NCBI RefSeq assembly: GCF_023156195.1
Contig: NZ_JAKUKA010000001.1
Location: forward strand, 1,302,001 to 1,366,000
Reading direction: 5' to 3'
Source: Chitinophaga sedimenti
GTDB lineage: Bacteria; Bacteroidota; Bacteroidia; Chitinophagales; Chitinophagaceae
DNA: 64,000 bases
In this document: positions 29,623 to 40,493 of the stretch, one piece after another
Numbering within the stretch: position 1 is the first letter of the stretch
How the letters are laid out: each line of letters opens with the position of its first letter
Position numbers and translations under genes: made by a program
The notes under the pieces: model-generated
Told to the model about the DNA's origin: nothing
The model's database searches: none
The model's input: the letters and a program-made list of their open reading frames with translations, nothing else

Positions 29623-32165
29623 TTGAAGTACCTGTTTTTACTTTTGCTGCTGACGGGCGGCTGTTTCACGTTAAGAGGCCAAACGAACGGGCCGGTCAGG
29701 TCGAACGATTATGAGGAGCTGGTGCGGCAACAGGCTGCGCAGCGAACCGGCGATACGGTCTTTGGCCTCAACCCGGTGGGGCGTTCACCGCTGCGTGTGC
29801 TCAATGAATACGACTTGTACATGGGGATGGTGAAGTCGGTACAGTATACCGATTCATCCCTGTATGTTCAACCCTGGTACGGCAGCAACTCCGCATCGGT
29901 GCTGCTTACACGGCCACCTGGGAGCAACGTTACCTCAACCGCCAGCCCGCGTTACAGCAAACTTATGCCCAGGGCCGCAACAATACCTGGCGTGGGGCCG
30001 AAACGGGGAGTTATTCAGCTACGGCCCGTTGTTGCCGACGCTTTTCTACGATGGCGCCCCCTATGAGTATGATGAAAAGGGGCGCCTCTCCGCCATGGGC
30101 AGCGGCCCGGTGGCAAAGCCCTATCGGAATAATATCCTCCGCAACCCAACCTTGTTATCACAGGTGTTTAACGTAGATCTCGCGTACCTGCGTAATAGCG
30201 ACAAAACAATATGGAGCGGTATGAAAATATCCCGCGCAGATGAAGCGACACCGGTCAGCAACAACGATCATACGCTCCGCAGCCTCGACCTTATGCTGGG
30301 TGCGGGCTTCCGCGGTTGGAAACTCCAGTCTAAATTGCTCCGGCAGGAGGATGACTTCTCCAATTCCAATCGAACGGGCTTTCTGAACCGCGCTTATCAA
30401 TATGGCCTTTTAACACCGGCCAGCTTCGAAAATGCGCAGGGGGCAACGTTGCAGAATGGCGCGCAGCGGAGTTACAGCCTCCAGGCAGATAATCCCATCT
30501 TCCTGTTGCACAATTATGGTCATTTCTATCACCGGGAACAAACGAACGGTGGGCTTGAAGTAGAGAAGTCATGGAATGGCTTTCGTTTGTCGCTGATACA
30601 GGCGATGGAAAAGGTGCACGATATAGCGGAAGAAGGCTACGAGGCCGGCACGGCCGGTTTTCCGGACAGGGCAGCCTTACGCCGGTCGCAGGACGATCGT
30701 TCCTATTATTTAAAATTTGATGCCGCACGGGAACGTATTGAACTGCTGGAGGGTGCGGTCGACCTGGGGTTACGTATCAGGTATACACTGGCAGATAATG
30801 AAACCGTCATTAACTACCTGGCGGGAGATGCCTGGAAATACGGGCGCAGTACGCATGAAGTGCATACCAGGACGGAGTTAAAACATCATTTTAACGGTGG
30901 AATTGACCTTATCCTTGAACTGGGTAACACCGGCTATACTTCTAATACTGCGGCGGCGGGGCAGGCGTGGCTGCCTTCCGCAAGCTACAGCTCAACCGTA
31001 TCCGCTTAGGACCGGGAAATCTTTACCTGTCGGGCGGTTATGCCAGCAGTGTAAGCGAAAAGTCTGTCAGCCGTTCGCTTTCCTATATCGGCCTTACGGC
31101 ATTGGACCCCTCGCAGTTAAACAGCTATCGGCCTGTGAACGAAGTGACCTCCTTCCGCGGTTTATGGCCTACTGAAAGTCGTTCCTGGGAGGGAGGTGTG
31201 CGTTGGAGCCTTAACAATTGGTGGCTGAACCTGCAAAGTTATACCCGCCAGTTAAACCGCGATGTATTTCCTGTACTGGAAAATAGCCGGTGGTGCTGAA
31301 AGATCTTGCCGACCACCGCGAGAACGGGTTTGAGGCCGTTGTGGCGTACAATGAAGCGTTTGGCCAATATAATTATCCCGTTGATAATCGTTGGCATGTA
31401 TCGGGGCAACTTTCTTTCAACAAAACAGTCAGTAAGGTAACCGGTATTGGTAACGGGTATGATTATACGCCATTGGTGGGATTCCGGGGTATTAACCGGG
31501 CAGTGGTGAAAGGCGCCCCGCTGGGCGCTATTGTTGGCAGTTCCTACCGCCGCGATGCGGAGGGGCGGGTAATAGTGGGAGCAGATGGGTTTCCGTTGGT
31601 CGACAATACGCCGAAGGTGATCGGTAATCCCATCCCGGATTTTGTGATGAAACACTCCCTGGGTTTGTCGTGGCGTCGTATCCGGTTTAATCTTGATTTG
31701 CAGTACCAGCGCGGTGGGCAGGTATGGAATGGGACGCAGGCGGCCCTTGATTATTATGGCCGGTCGGCTGTTAGTGCGCAGTGGCGTAATACGCGTGATT
31801 ACATCTTTAAAGGCGTGAAAGAAGATGGGCATGTGAACGATATACCCGTAGCTTTTAACGACCCTGTCGCGCCGCTGGAGCAAAACCGCTGGGTGCGTTA
31901 TGGCGTGGCCGGTGTGGCGGAGCAGTATATACAGGACGCAGACCATACTCGTGTCAACAACGTATCGCTGGGATACGAGCGGAAAGTGTTCCGGGCCACC
32001 GGTTTCAAAATTACGGCCTATGCCCGTAACCTGTTGCTGTGGACGGCTTACGACGGTAACGATCCGCAGCAGGAGCTGATGGGGATCAAGGGCGGTAACG
32101 GCCTCGATTTTTTTAACCTGCCTTCGACTAAAAACTTTGGTGTCACCTGCTCAATTACGCTCTGA
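29623..32165 (+). CDS. SusC/RagA-type outer-membrane barrel without plug domain (frameshifted)
   Basis: About 848 residues. I take TTG 29623 as start because it opens a clean signal peptide (KYLFLLLLLTGGCFTLRGQ); an in-frame ATG at 29542 is possible. The body is SusC-type barrel sequence: WEQRYLNRQPALQQTYAQG, ETGELFSYGPLLPTLFYDGA, GNPIPDFVMKHSLGLSWR, VNNVSLGYERKVF, and the SusC C-terminus with LPSTKNFGVTCSITL. Between signal peptide and barrel there are only about 85 residues, with no carboxypeptidase-like domain, no VDG-type plug motif and no YGSRGANGV motif. Those elements occur instead in the next gene, 3 bp downstream. Frameshifts lie near 29900, 30007, 30961 and 31290; none can hide a missing plug because the gap is too short. 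No SusD is adjacent. Confidence 0.82.
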
Positions 32166-32168
32166 TCT

Positions 32169-35100
32169 ATGAAGTCACGGATACATTTTCTGATGGCGGC
32201 GCTGCTGCTGCTTATTGCCGGAAAGGCAGGCGCACAAAAGGCTTATGCCAGCATGCGCGAAAAGGCTTATGCACATACGAACCACGTTTTTTTCAAACCC
32301 GGCGAATCGCTCTATTACAAAATATATATCGTCAACGCATCGGATAATACCCCTTCCAATGTAAGCCAGGTGGCCATCGCCGAGCTGCTCGGACCTTCCG
32401 GTGCGCTGGTGAAGAAACGGAATGTGCCGCTCGTGTATGGCCGTGGCGACTCCGGCTTTCAGCTTGACCCCAACTGGCCGGGCGGGGTGTATAAGCTGCG
32501 CATATATACGCAATGGATGCGCAATGAAAGCGATAGTCTTTTCTTTGAGAAGTCGATTACGGTACAAAAAACGATCAGTCCCCGTGTGCTGATGAAGCTC
32601 GATTTCCCGGCTAAAGGCCTGGGGCCGGGCGACGAAGTAGTTGCCGACCTGGAGGTGCGCAACCTGGCGGGTTTACCTATCAGGTACCAGCAGGGCAGCT
32701 ACCAGGTAACATTCGCCGGAAATGTTTACCGGTCGGGTATTTTTGAAACAGATGAAGCAGGGAAGTGCCAGTTTAAATTGCGCTTACCCGACACCCTTGC
32801 TACCCGGGATGGGTTGTTGAATATCTCCTTCAACTACAACGGTTACACGGAAAACATTGCCCGTAATCTGCCGCTGGCGTCCGGCCAGCTGGATATGCAG
32901 CTGATGCCGGAAGGTGGTACGCTGGTGGCCGGCCTGCCTAATAATATTGCTTTCCGGGCAATAGGTGTTGATGGACAGCCGGTAGATGTAAAAGGATATT
33001 TGCGCGACAGTAAAGGCAAGCAGGTGGCCACCTTTGAGGCCTATAAATTCGGGATGGGCCGTTTTATATTAACACCCGAAGCAGGCATGACTTACGAAGC
33101 AGTGATCACCTCTCCCAAAAACATACAACAACGGGTCGGACTTATGCCGGTGGCCACACAAGGGGTGGTGCTGAATGTGCTGAACGACCGGCGGCCCTCG
33201 TTAAAAATTTTGTCTACCATGGAGCAGGAGGTATTGATCACCGGCACCACACACGACAAACTGATATTCCGCGATCAGGTGAGACTCAGAAAAGGACAAC
33301 TGCTGATCCCCATCGCCGATACGGTTTTCCCACCTGGTATTGCACGTTTTACGCTCACCGGCCTGGATAACCGCCCGTTGGCGGAAAGAGTCTGCTTCCT
33401 AGGTGGCAACCGGTTGTTGCGCACCCGTATAACAACAGATAAAGCCGTATACGCGCCGCGCGAAAAGGTGAAGCTGTCTGTACGCACCACCGACCAACAG
33501 GGCCGGCCTTTGCCCGCTGATCTGTCGCTGAGCGTGGTGGATGATAAACTGTGGACTATGGCGGACGACCGGCAGGACCATCTTATATCCCTGGTTGCTC
33601 ATGAGCAGCGAGCTGCGGGGAAAAGTATATGAGCCTCCTTTCTATTTCAAAAGGATGAGGAAAAGGCCGCCGGTGCGCTGGACCTTGTAATGCTGACGCA
33701 CGGCTACCGCTACTTTGCTTACCTGCCGGAAGTAAGGCAGTCGGGCCTCCTGAAATACGCGCCGCAGCTGGGTAACATCTTTAGTGGTATTGTTACTGAT
33801 ACTGCTGGTGTGCCGGTGGTGGCGGACGTGTTTATGATCGACTACCGGGTGTCGAAGCGCGCGGTTCGGATAGCAACAGGGCCGGATGGAAAGTTCTTTT
33901 TCTCCGCACCCACAGCGGCCAATCAATTGCTGGTCATTGCTAAATCCAGGCAGGCAAAGCAACCGGTAAAGATCAATATGGAGAAGTCCGGTTCCAGTCT
34001 TAACGCGCCGCTGCCCGAATCGGTGTTTATGGACGATGCGGTTACGTGGGAGGCGCAGCCGCTGCAGCAGGATATCAGGAAAGGAGAGGAACTTTTTGCA
34101 AATAAAATCAAAGTGGCGGCACCGGACCAGGCGCTGTCTGAAACGGTGGTCGTTGGTTATGGAGTACAGCGGCGGGAGGCATTGACCGGGGCTGTCAGCA
34201 GCATCCGGAGTATTGAGGTGGCCGGTGGTAATCTCACCGGCGCACTGCAGGGAAGAGCGGCAGGTATTATGATTCGTGGTGCGGGTGCAGCGACACCCAG
34301 CTACGAACTGTATGGATCGCGCAGTGCCGTGGCCACGGAGCCGTTGTTTATCGTGGATGGCTTGCCGGTTGACAAGCTGAACGCGTCGCTGAACATGAAC
34401 GATGTAACCAATGTATACGTATTAAAGGACGCAGCAGCCACCGCGATTTATGGCAGCCGTGGCGCCAATGGTGTAATACTCATCACCACCAACTATGGCG
34501 GCGGTTCTTTTGCTGTGTCGCTGAATAAACGCTATTACTACGCCCCGGAGAACGTTCATAACTGGCAGGAACATGACTATGAGCGATTGTTTTATGCGCC
34601 GAATTATGGATACGACGATGACGAACGTGTGAAGAATGATTTCCGCGAAACGATTTACTGGACCGGCACCGTACAAACCAACAAAGATGGAAAAGCTGAC
34701 CTGGAATTTTATAACTCAGATGCCAACACGACGTTCAGGGTAATTGCGGAGGGGCTTTCGTACGACGGGAAGCCGGGAAGAGCAGAAGTCACTTATACGG
34801 CACAATCGCCGCTGAGTGCGGATATTAAAGTGCCGCCTTACTTAACGGTTGGAGATAGTGCAATGTTGCCGCTGGTACTGAAAAACAACCGCGATACGAG
34901 TGTGGCCGTTAAACTTGCGCTGTGGCTGCCGGATGGCTTTAGTGCCGGCAACTATCAAGATAGTTTAGTATTGGGTGCCGGAGAAAGCAGGCGCGTTTTA
35001 TTACCGGTTGCGGCCAGCAAGGCGGTTGGTGGCGTGCTGCGGTTAGGTGTTACCACGGGCAAACGCACGGAACGGCTGGAGTGGCCTGTGTCAGCGGGTG

Positions 35101-36614
35101 CAAAAGGCTTTCCGGTAGTGACCACCCTGGGCGGGACCGACCAGGTGAAAAAGAGCTTCGAGGTCAGGAAAGCGCTGCCAGGCAGTGTGGTTGCCAGCCT
35201 GGGGGTGTTTAACGACCTGGCGGAACAGCTTTCGTCCGGTATAGATGATATGTTACGCGGGCCGCATGGTTGCTTTGAGCAAACGGCCTCGGCGGCCTAT
35301 CCGAACATCTATATCCTTCGTTACCTGCGAAGCAATGGGAAGGCCAATTTTAACAAGGAAGACCGGGCATTGAAATACCTGCAGCAAGGGTATAACAAGA
35401 TGGCCGGGTACGAGGTGAAACATGGCGGTTTTAGCTGGTTCGGGGAGGCGCCGGCCAAAGTAGCCCTTACAGCTTATGGCTTGCTGGTGTTTAAGGAGAT
35501 GAAAGAATTTATCCCTGTTGATTCGCAACTGCTGGTGCGTACCCGCGATTTCCTGTTAGCGCGCCGCGATGGCAGGGGAGGCTTCAGGGTGAACAGCGAT
35601 GCCGCGCCGGATGCGGTACAGGACATGTACATCGTGTACGCGTTATCGCAGGCCGGGTATGGCGAACAGGTAAAGAAAGAATACGAAGTTAGTGCAGCAA
35701 AGACCGCCACCAGCGGCGACGGTTATCGCCTGGCACTGGCGGCGCTGGCGGCGCATAATATGGGTAAGTTGGCCGACTACGACCGGTTCCTGCAACTGCT
35801 GGCCGCCTGTAAGGATAAGCCGCTCATGGGCGCCGTGAGCGGTTTTACGGGCAGTCGCGGGGAAGACACGGAGGTGGAGGCCCGGGCGTTGTATGCGTTG
35901 GCGCTGATGCGGGCGGTGCAGCCGGACCAAACATTGGTAACAGAACAACTGTCGAAGTTGCGCCGGCTTGTTAGCGGTTATGGCAACACGCAAAGCATTT
36001 CCCTCTCGCTGAATGCAATAACAACATACAGCCGCCAGTTATTAAAGCATGCTATGGACGGACAAATCAGCTTAACGCTGAACGGCCGTGCGGTAACGCC
36101 GAAAGACAGCATAGCTGGTTTTATAAGGGAGGGCGAAAATACGGTGGACGTACACTTTGGTCCTGGTGAACGTACGCCTTACAAACTGGCCGTGGGTTAC
36201 TACACCTTGCTGCCACCGGATAGCGAGGGCGCTGCAATTCACTTACAGACGAAGTTACAGGTCGGGCGCGCAAAAGCCGGTGAAACCGTGCGTTTACAAG
36301 TGGAAGTGAAGAACACCAGCGAGTGGAAGCAACCCATGGTTGCCGCGCAAATTGGTATTCCCGCGGGATTAAGCCTGCAGCCCTGGCAGCTGAAACAGTT
36401 GCAGGAGCAGCATGCATTTGATTACTACGAGATGTTCAATAATTACCTTGTATTTTACTGGACGGGCATGGAAGGATCGGCGGTGAAAAATATTAACCTC
36501 GATCTGAAAGCGGAGATACCCGGTGTGTATACCGGTAAAGCCAGCAACGCCTACTTGTATTACATGTCGGGTGCGCGCCACTGGAACCCTGGTCTGTCCA
36601 TCACCGTGGAGTAG
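32169..36614 (+). CDS. Alpha-2-macroglobulin-like protein with embedded SusC-type plug domain (frameshifted)
   Basis: About 1,480 residues. Signal peptide (MKSRIHFLMAALLLLIAGKAGAQ without lipobox), then macroglobulin domains at about residues 25-500 (MG2 with FFKPGESLYYKIYIVNASD and PGGVYKLRIYTQWM). SSELRGKVYEPPFYF and LDLVMLTHGYRYF follow in a register restored by two indels near 33598 and 33652. A carboxypeptidase-like domain follows (about 535-600), then at about 657-778 a SusC-type plug: SETVVVGYGVQRREALTGAV, LFIVDGLPVD, VYVLKDAAATAIYGSRGANG and VILITT. The macroglobulin core then resumes (FRETIYWTGTVQTNKDGKAD). It contains the thioester-type motif GPHGCFEQ at about residue 1034 (Cys and Gln in place, Phe for the usual Gly) and an alpha-alpha toroid. 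The end reads HWNPGLSITVE. Macroglobulins trap proteases; the role of the plug is unknown. Confidence 0.85.
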
Positions 36615-36714
36615 CGGATATATCCGAACCTTACCGGAATATGTACAATTATATTTGAATGGAGGAAGCTGTAAATTGCTTAGTTTTGGCCGTTAAACAG
36701 GTTTTAATTTTACA

Positions 36715-37603
36715 ATGCACAGGCTTTTTCTATGTTGATGTGCTGCGCGCTGGGGGTGCAGCAAATGCAGGCCCAGACGATATCCGCAGACAGTGTAACC
36801 AATACCGTCACTTCCTCCGCCGATACCGTTCCCACACGCGAAAAGGTATACAAGGTGAATCCCTGGGTGGAGTTGCCGGCAGGTTTTGGCGGTGTATTGC
36901 TCTTTTCGACCGTGGCGCTGCCTGCCCTTACCCGGCATGCAGCTCTCAACGAGCAACAGGCCCTGGCCCTGAATCCTGCTGATGTGAACTGGTTCGACAG
37001 GCCCGTTATTTTCAACGACCCCGCAGGGTATGGCAAGGCTATGAGCCGTTCCGACCTGTTCCTGAACATCTCGGTGTTAAGTCCTGCTATTTTAGGGCTG
37101 GATAAACGCATCCGCAAAGACTGGTTCGATTTGCTGGGCATGTATTTCATGACGCACACCGTTAACCAGACGCTCTATACCGGCCTGGCCTTCGCTTTCC
37201 GTCGCGAGCGCCCTTACACGTATAACGCAGACGTTCCTGTGAAAAGTAAGGTAGGCGATGCTAAAGCGAATTCGTTTTACAGCGGCCACGCCGCCGTAGC
37301 TGCAGCCTCCACTTTTTTTCTCGCGAAAGTATACACCGACTACCATCACATCACCGGTTGGCGCAGGATTTTGCTGTATGGCGCCGCCGCCGTTCCGCCG
37401 TCTGTAGTAGGCTACTTCCGCATGGAAGGTGGCCGCCACTTCCGTACGGATGTAATGACGGGTATTGTAATGGGCGCAGCTACGGGGATCTGGTGCCGGA
37501 ATTACACCGGTTCAGGGACAAACATAAAGGCATCAGCATGTCACCTTATTACGCTCCACAGTCGAGTGGACTGAGTATGACGATTGCGTTGAATAAACAG
37601 TAG
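36715..37603 (+). CDS. PAP2-family phosphatase (frameshifted)
   Basis: About 296 residues, a lipid or inorganic phosphatase of the PAP2/haloperoxidase type located in the envelope. The three-part signature is complete: KRI...RRERPYT (domain 1), NSFYSGHAAVAAA (domain 2, catalytic His) and GYFRMEGGRHFRTDVMTG (domain 3). The likely start is ATG 36715 (MHRLF), with a T-run indel near 36727 leading into the signal sequence MLMCCALGVQQMQAQ; the uninterrupted frame starts at 36732. A second break near 37490 restores a C-terminus LVPELHRFRDKHKGISMSP ending TIALNKQ. It lies about 100 bp after the macroglobulin gene on the same strand; functional linkage is uncertain. Confidence 0.87.
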
Positions 37604-37673
37604 GCGTTCCCATATTTTAACGGGCCCTGTCGCGTTGCGTGGCGGGGCTTTTTGTTTTGCTGGAGCCCCATCG

Positions 37674-38472
37674 CTACACGATCCGCAACGGACTTACAAT
37701 CGCCCCTGCACCGCGCTGCAATGCGCTCATCTGCGCAACCGCGGCATCCCGCATCATCTCGTACCGGTCTTCTTTGCTCAACCCTTTTTGCAGCAACACC
37801 GCATTAATGCTCTCAAGGTTCGAGAGCACGATTAACTGGTGGGTATCCGCATAGTCGCGGATCGTTTTGTTGCCTGAGGCAAGGGCGGGATGTTTCTCTT
37901 TCCATTCGCGGGAGCCCCTGGCCAAACAGGGCAAGGTTGATCAGTTCTGCTTCTTCGGAGTAGGCGGCTTTTTCTTCTTCGCCGGAGAAGCGCGATTTAA
38001 CGGCGGCGCTGTGGATCTTGTAGTTGGTGGCTGCCAGCGCGCGGCGGAAGCTCCATTCGGAATGTTGCCCGCCGCTGTCCTGCAGCGTTTTGACGAGGCG
38101 CAGTTTGAACATCGGGCTGATCCAGCCGGCAAACTCCACGGCAATGTCGCGGTGTGCGTATGCGCCCGCGTAACGGCCTGTCCTGATGCACAAACCCGTG
38201 GCCGCGGTTTTCTCGATCCAGGTTTTAACCGTGATGGTAAAGTCCGGCCGCGCGCTTTCCTGTACCAGTTCTTCGAAGGCTTCGTCCGGGAAATATGGGT
38301 TGTACAACTGCTCCCAGATGCCGAGCAATACGAGGGTGGAAGTTTGTCCCAGCCAGCGCGTTACCGTGAACGCGTCTTTTTCCATGTCTGAAAGTGAAAG
38401 GTGGCCGGATTGGCGGAGGTCAACAACGGAAATAATCGTTTCGTCAACGACAAGTGCTTTTTTCTGTACCAT
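37674..38472 (-). CDS. KilA-N domain-containing protein (frameshifted)
   Basis: About 265 residues starting at ATG 38470-38472 (MVQKKALVVDETIISVVDLR). The KilA-N DNA-binding domain spans about residues 10-130, with the characteristic FTVTRWLGQTSTLVLLGIWE start-like region, GRYAGAYAHRDIAVEFAGWI and SPMFKLRLVKTLQ. A break in a GGGG run near 37920 is repaired to give LFGQGSREWKEKHPALASGN, with the end at RGAGAIVSPLRIV. KilA-N proteins are common in phages and as stand-alone chromosomal genes; no other phage gene is nearby, so there is no sign of an intact prophage. Its function is not known. A long frame that extends upstream of 38472 runs antisense to the permease gene and is not real. Confidence 0.83.
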
Positions 38473-38582
38473 AAAATGTGGGTTAACAATGATACTTGAA
38501 GGTACAAAAAACAGGGCAATAAAACAAGTTGAGCGGCGTGGAAAAAGCGGAAGTTTGTGACCCAACTGCGCCTGAAAAAGGG

Positions 38583-39911
38583 CTAAAGCGGGCGCCCTTT
38601 TTTCACCGATTCTTTGATAAAATACACCACTATGCCGAGCATCGCAAAGCTGATGCCGGTGAGCATCATGACCGTGCCCGTAGATACGAAAACGGCGCCC
38701 CATATCAGCAAGGCAAGGATCACGGGTAAAGGGTACAGTGGCATGCGCCATTGGAGCGAGGAGCGGCCTGCGCGGCGGCTGAGGAGGATGAGTCCTACTG
38801 CCTGCGCCATAAACTGCACCAGGATGCGCATGGCGAGGATCGCGGAAATTACGTACTCGAGTTTTACCAGCAGGCTGAACACGAAGGCTACGCCGCCTAA
38901 GAACAGCAGGGAAATATGCGGAAAATTTCTCGTCGGGTGCAGTTTGCCGAATACACGGAAGAACGCGCCATCTTGCGCAGCGGCATATGGGATGCGGCTG
39001 TAACCGAGGGTGGCCGAGAACACGGAGGCAAAAGCCACCCACAGGATCATGATGGTTACAATGACCGCGGCTACCGGTCCGGCTAATGTTTCAATGAAAT
39101 CGCTGACCACATATTTGCTGGCGGTGATTTTGTCCATCGGCAATACAGACGCTACACTGATGTTCATGCAGAGATACAAAATTGTAATGCCGGTAATGGA
39201 GATGAACATGCTGCGCGGGATGTTCCGCTCCGGGCTCGTAATTTCGCCGCCCAGGTGGCACACGTTATAATAGCCGAGGTAGCTGTACATGGTTTTTACG
39301 CTCGCTACGCCCAGCGCGGCGCCAAAGGCATAATTCAGTTCTAATCCCGTGTTGATGTTGTGGATCGGCGCCATGAAGTTACCGTGTGCAAAGCCGCTGC
39401 CGATAATCCAGGCCATGGTGATGAGCACGCCCATCCACAGGAGTACGCTGATTTTACCGATGGTTTCTATTCTGCGATAGAGGAGGAGAATAATGAGAAT
39501 GACCACACCGCCGCTGACGAGTTTTTGTCCGTAGAAGCCGAGCGGAAGCAGGTAAGAGGCGTATCCTGAAAATCCGATCGCGGCTGAGGAGATCACCAGC
39601 GGGGCTTGTATCATGGTTTGCCATACGAACAGGAAACTCATTAACCGGCCGGTACGCGGACCAAATCCTTCCTTCAGGAAGTTATAACTACCGCCGGCCT
39701 TTGGAAAGGTGGCGCCTAATTCGCTCCACACCATCGCATCGATGAACGAGAGTACTGCGCCGGCGATCCACGCGTATAAAAAACCTGGCCCGTTCATGAT
39801 TTTAGCGACCAGGCTCAGCACGATGAAGGGCCCGATGCCCACCATGTCGGTCATATTAATGGCGGTGGCCTGAAGGAGGCTGATTCTGCGCGAGAGGTGT
39901 GGTTGATCCAT
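38583..39911 (-). CDS. APC-superfamily amino-acid permease
   Basis: Intact, about 442 residues with around 12 predicted transmembrane helices. The start is placed at ATG 39909-39911 (MDQPHLSRRISLLQATAINM) rather than at an upstream in-frame start at 40013. From there the sequence runs directly into the conserved first helix TDMVGIGPFIVLSL, with the broken-helix GIGPF region used for substrate contact. FLYAWIAGAVLSFIDAMVWS, ELGATFPKAGGSYNFLKEGF (the APC signature) and GGEITSPERNIPRSMF are further family motifs. The C-terminus KESVKKGRPL is cytoplasmic. Probable substrate: an amino acid, not specified. Confidence 0.88.
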   Translation of the reverse strand: MDQPHLSRRISLLQATAINMTDMVGIGPFIVLSLVAKIMNGPGFLYAWIAGAVLSFIDAMVWSELGATFPKAGGSYNFLKEGFGPRTGRLMSFLFVWQTMIQAPLVISSAAIGFSGYASYLLPLGFYGQKLVSGGVVILIILLLYRRIETIGKISVLLWMGVLITMAWIIGSGFAHGNFMAPIHNINTGLELNYAFGAALGVASVKTMYSYLGYYNVCHLGGEITSPERNIPRSMFISITGITILYLCMNISVASVLPMDKITASKYVVSDFIETLAGPVAAVIVTIMILWVAFASVFSATLGYSRIPYAAAQDGAFFRVFGKLHPTRNFPHISLLFLGGVAFVFSLLVKLEYVISAILAMRILVQFMAQAVGLILLSRRAGRSSLQWRMPLYPLPVILALLIWGAVFVSTGTVMMLTGISFAMLGIVVYFIKESVKKGRPL

Positions 39912-40493
39912 AAGCGGCGGTAAAAGTAACCTTTTTCGTTGAGCCGCTGGCGGCAGGAGTGCTTTCCTTGAGGATAGTAGATTTCGTATTATCCGGTTGA
40001 TAGAAATAATCAATGCGCCGTGGCGGGGTGATTTTGGTGTCGTGCCGTGGTGGCCTGTTTTCGGAGAAGGTGTAAATGATCGCGTTAGATTTTAATCAGA
40101 ATAGGATAAAAAAATATTAGTACCTGCGTTGAAATTGTAATAGTTTTGGTAATACCGGTTTTTACCACGTTAGCAAAATAAAGACACGTTAGATGAAATG
40201 ACACTTAAGATGCCGGTATCCCGATTTTATTTATGAGCGCTGAGTGAATATCATGCCCTTCATATTCCTTTTGTTCCACCCGTGTGTACATGTTGTGCCC
40301 TTGCCGAGTGCTTGACCCGTTTGTCCTGAAACATCGTATGCCCACGTTATTCGTATCACCACAAGTTGGGCGGTTTGTTATGCCCTCCCAGTAACCTGAG
40401 TATTTTAATTCCAAGCAATATGAAAAACCCGCTGTTCGAGTAGCGGTCAGGCAACAAAAGAAATAATATCCTTCATCTCTAAATTTCACATTC
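39912..40493. other. 582-bp intergenic region upstream of the GH74-like gene
   Basis: No gene-quality open frame. It holds the divergent start of the permease and, from about 39977 to 40432, a leader that is collinear with the region before the susC at 47148 (annotated separately). Confidence 0.6.
39977..40432 (+). promoter_or_regulatory. Paralogous leader, copy 1 (upstream of the GH74-like gene)
   Basis: Shares ordered blocks with 46504-46966: GATTTCGTATTAT, an A-run followed by TATTA, TAGTTTTGGTAA (40141-40152), ACCACGTTAGC, CCCGTGTGT, TATGCCCA and CCAAG(C/T)AAT. Spacing is similar (164 versus 167 bp between the first and third block). TAGTTTTG at 40141-40148 is an exact TANNTTTG -7 box, so transcription probably begins near 40155. 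That leaves a 5' leader of about 340 nt. Confidence 0.65.

Noticed and set aside
38473..39042. Minus-strand upstream extension of the KilA-N frame
   Set aside because: It overlaps the C-terminal half of the permease gene in another frame, is Arg/His/Pro-rich without family motifs, and the KilA-N protein has a good internal ATG at 38472.
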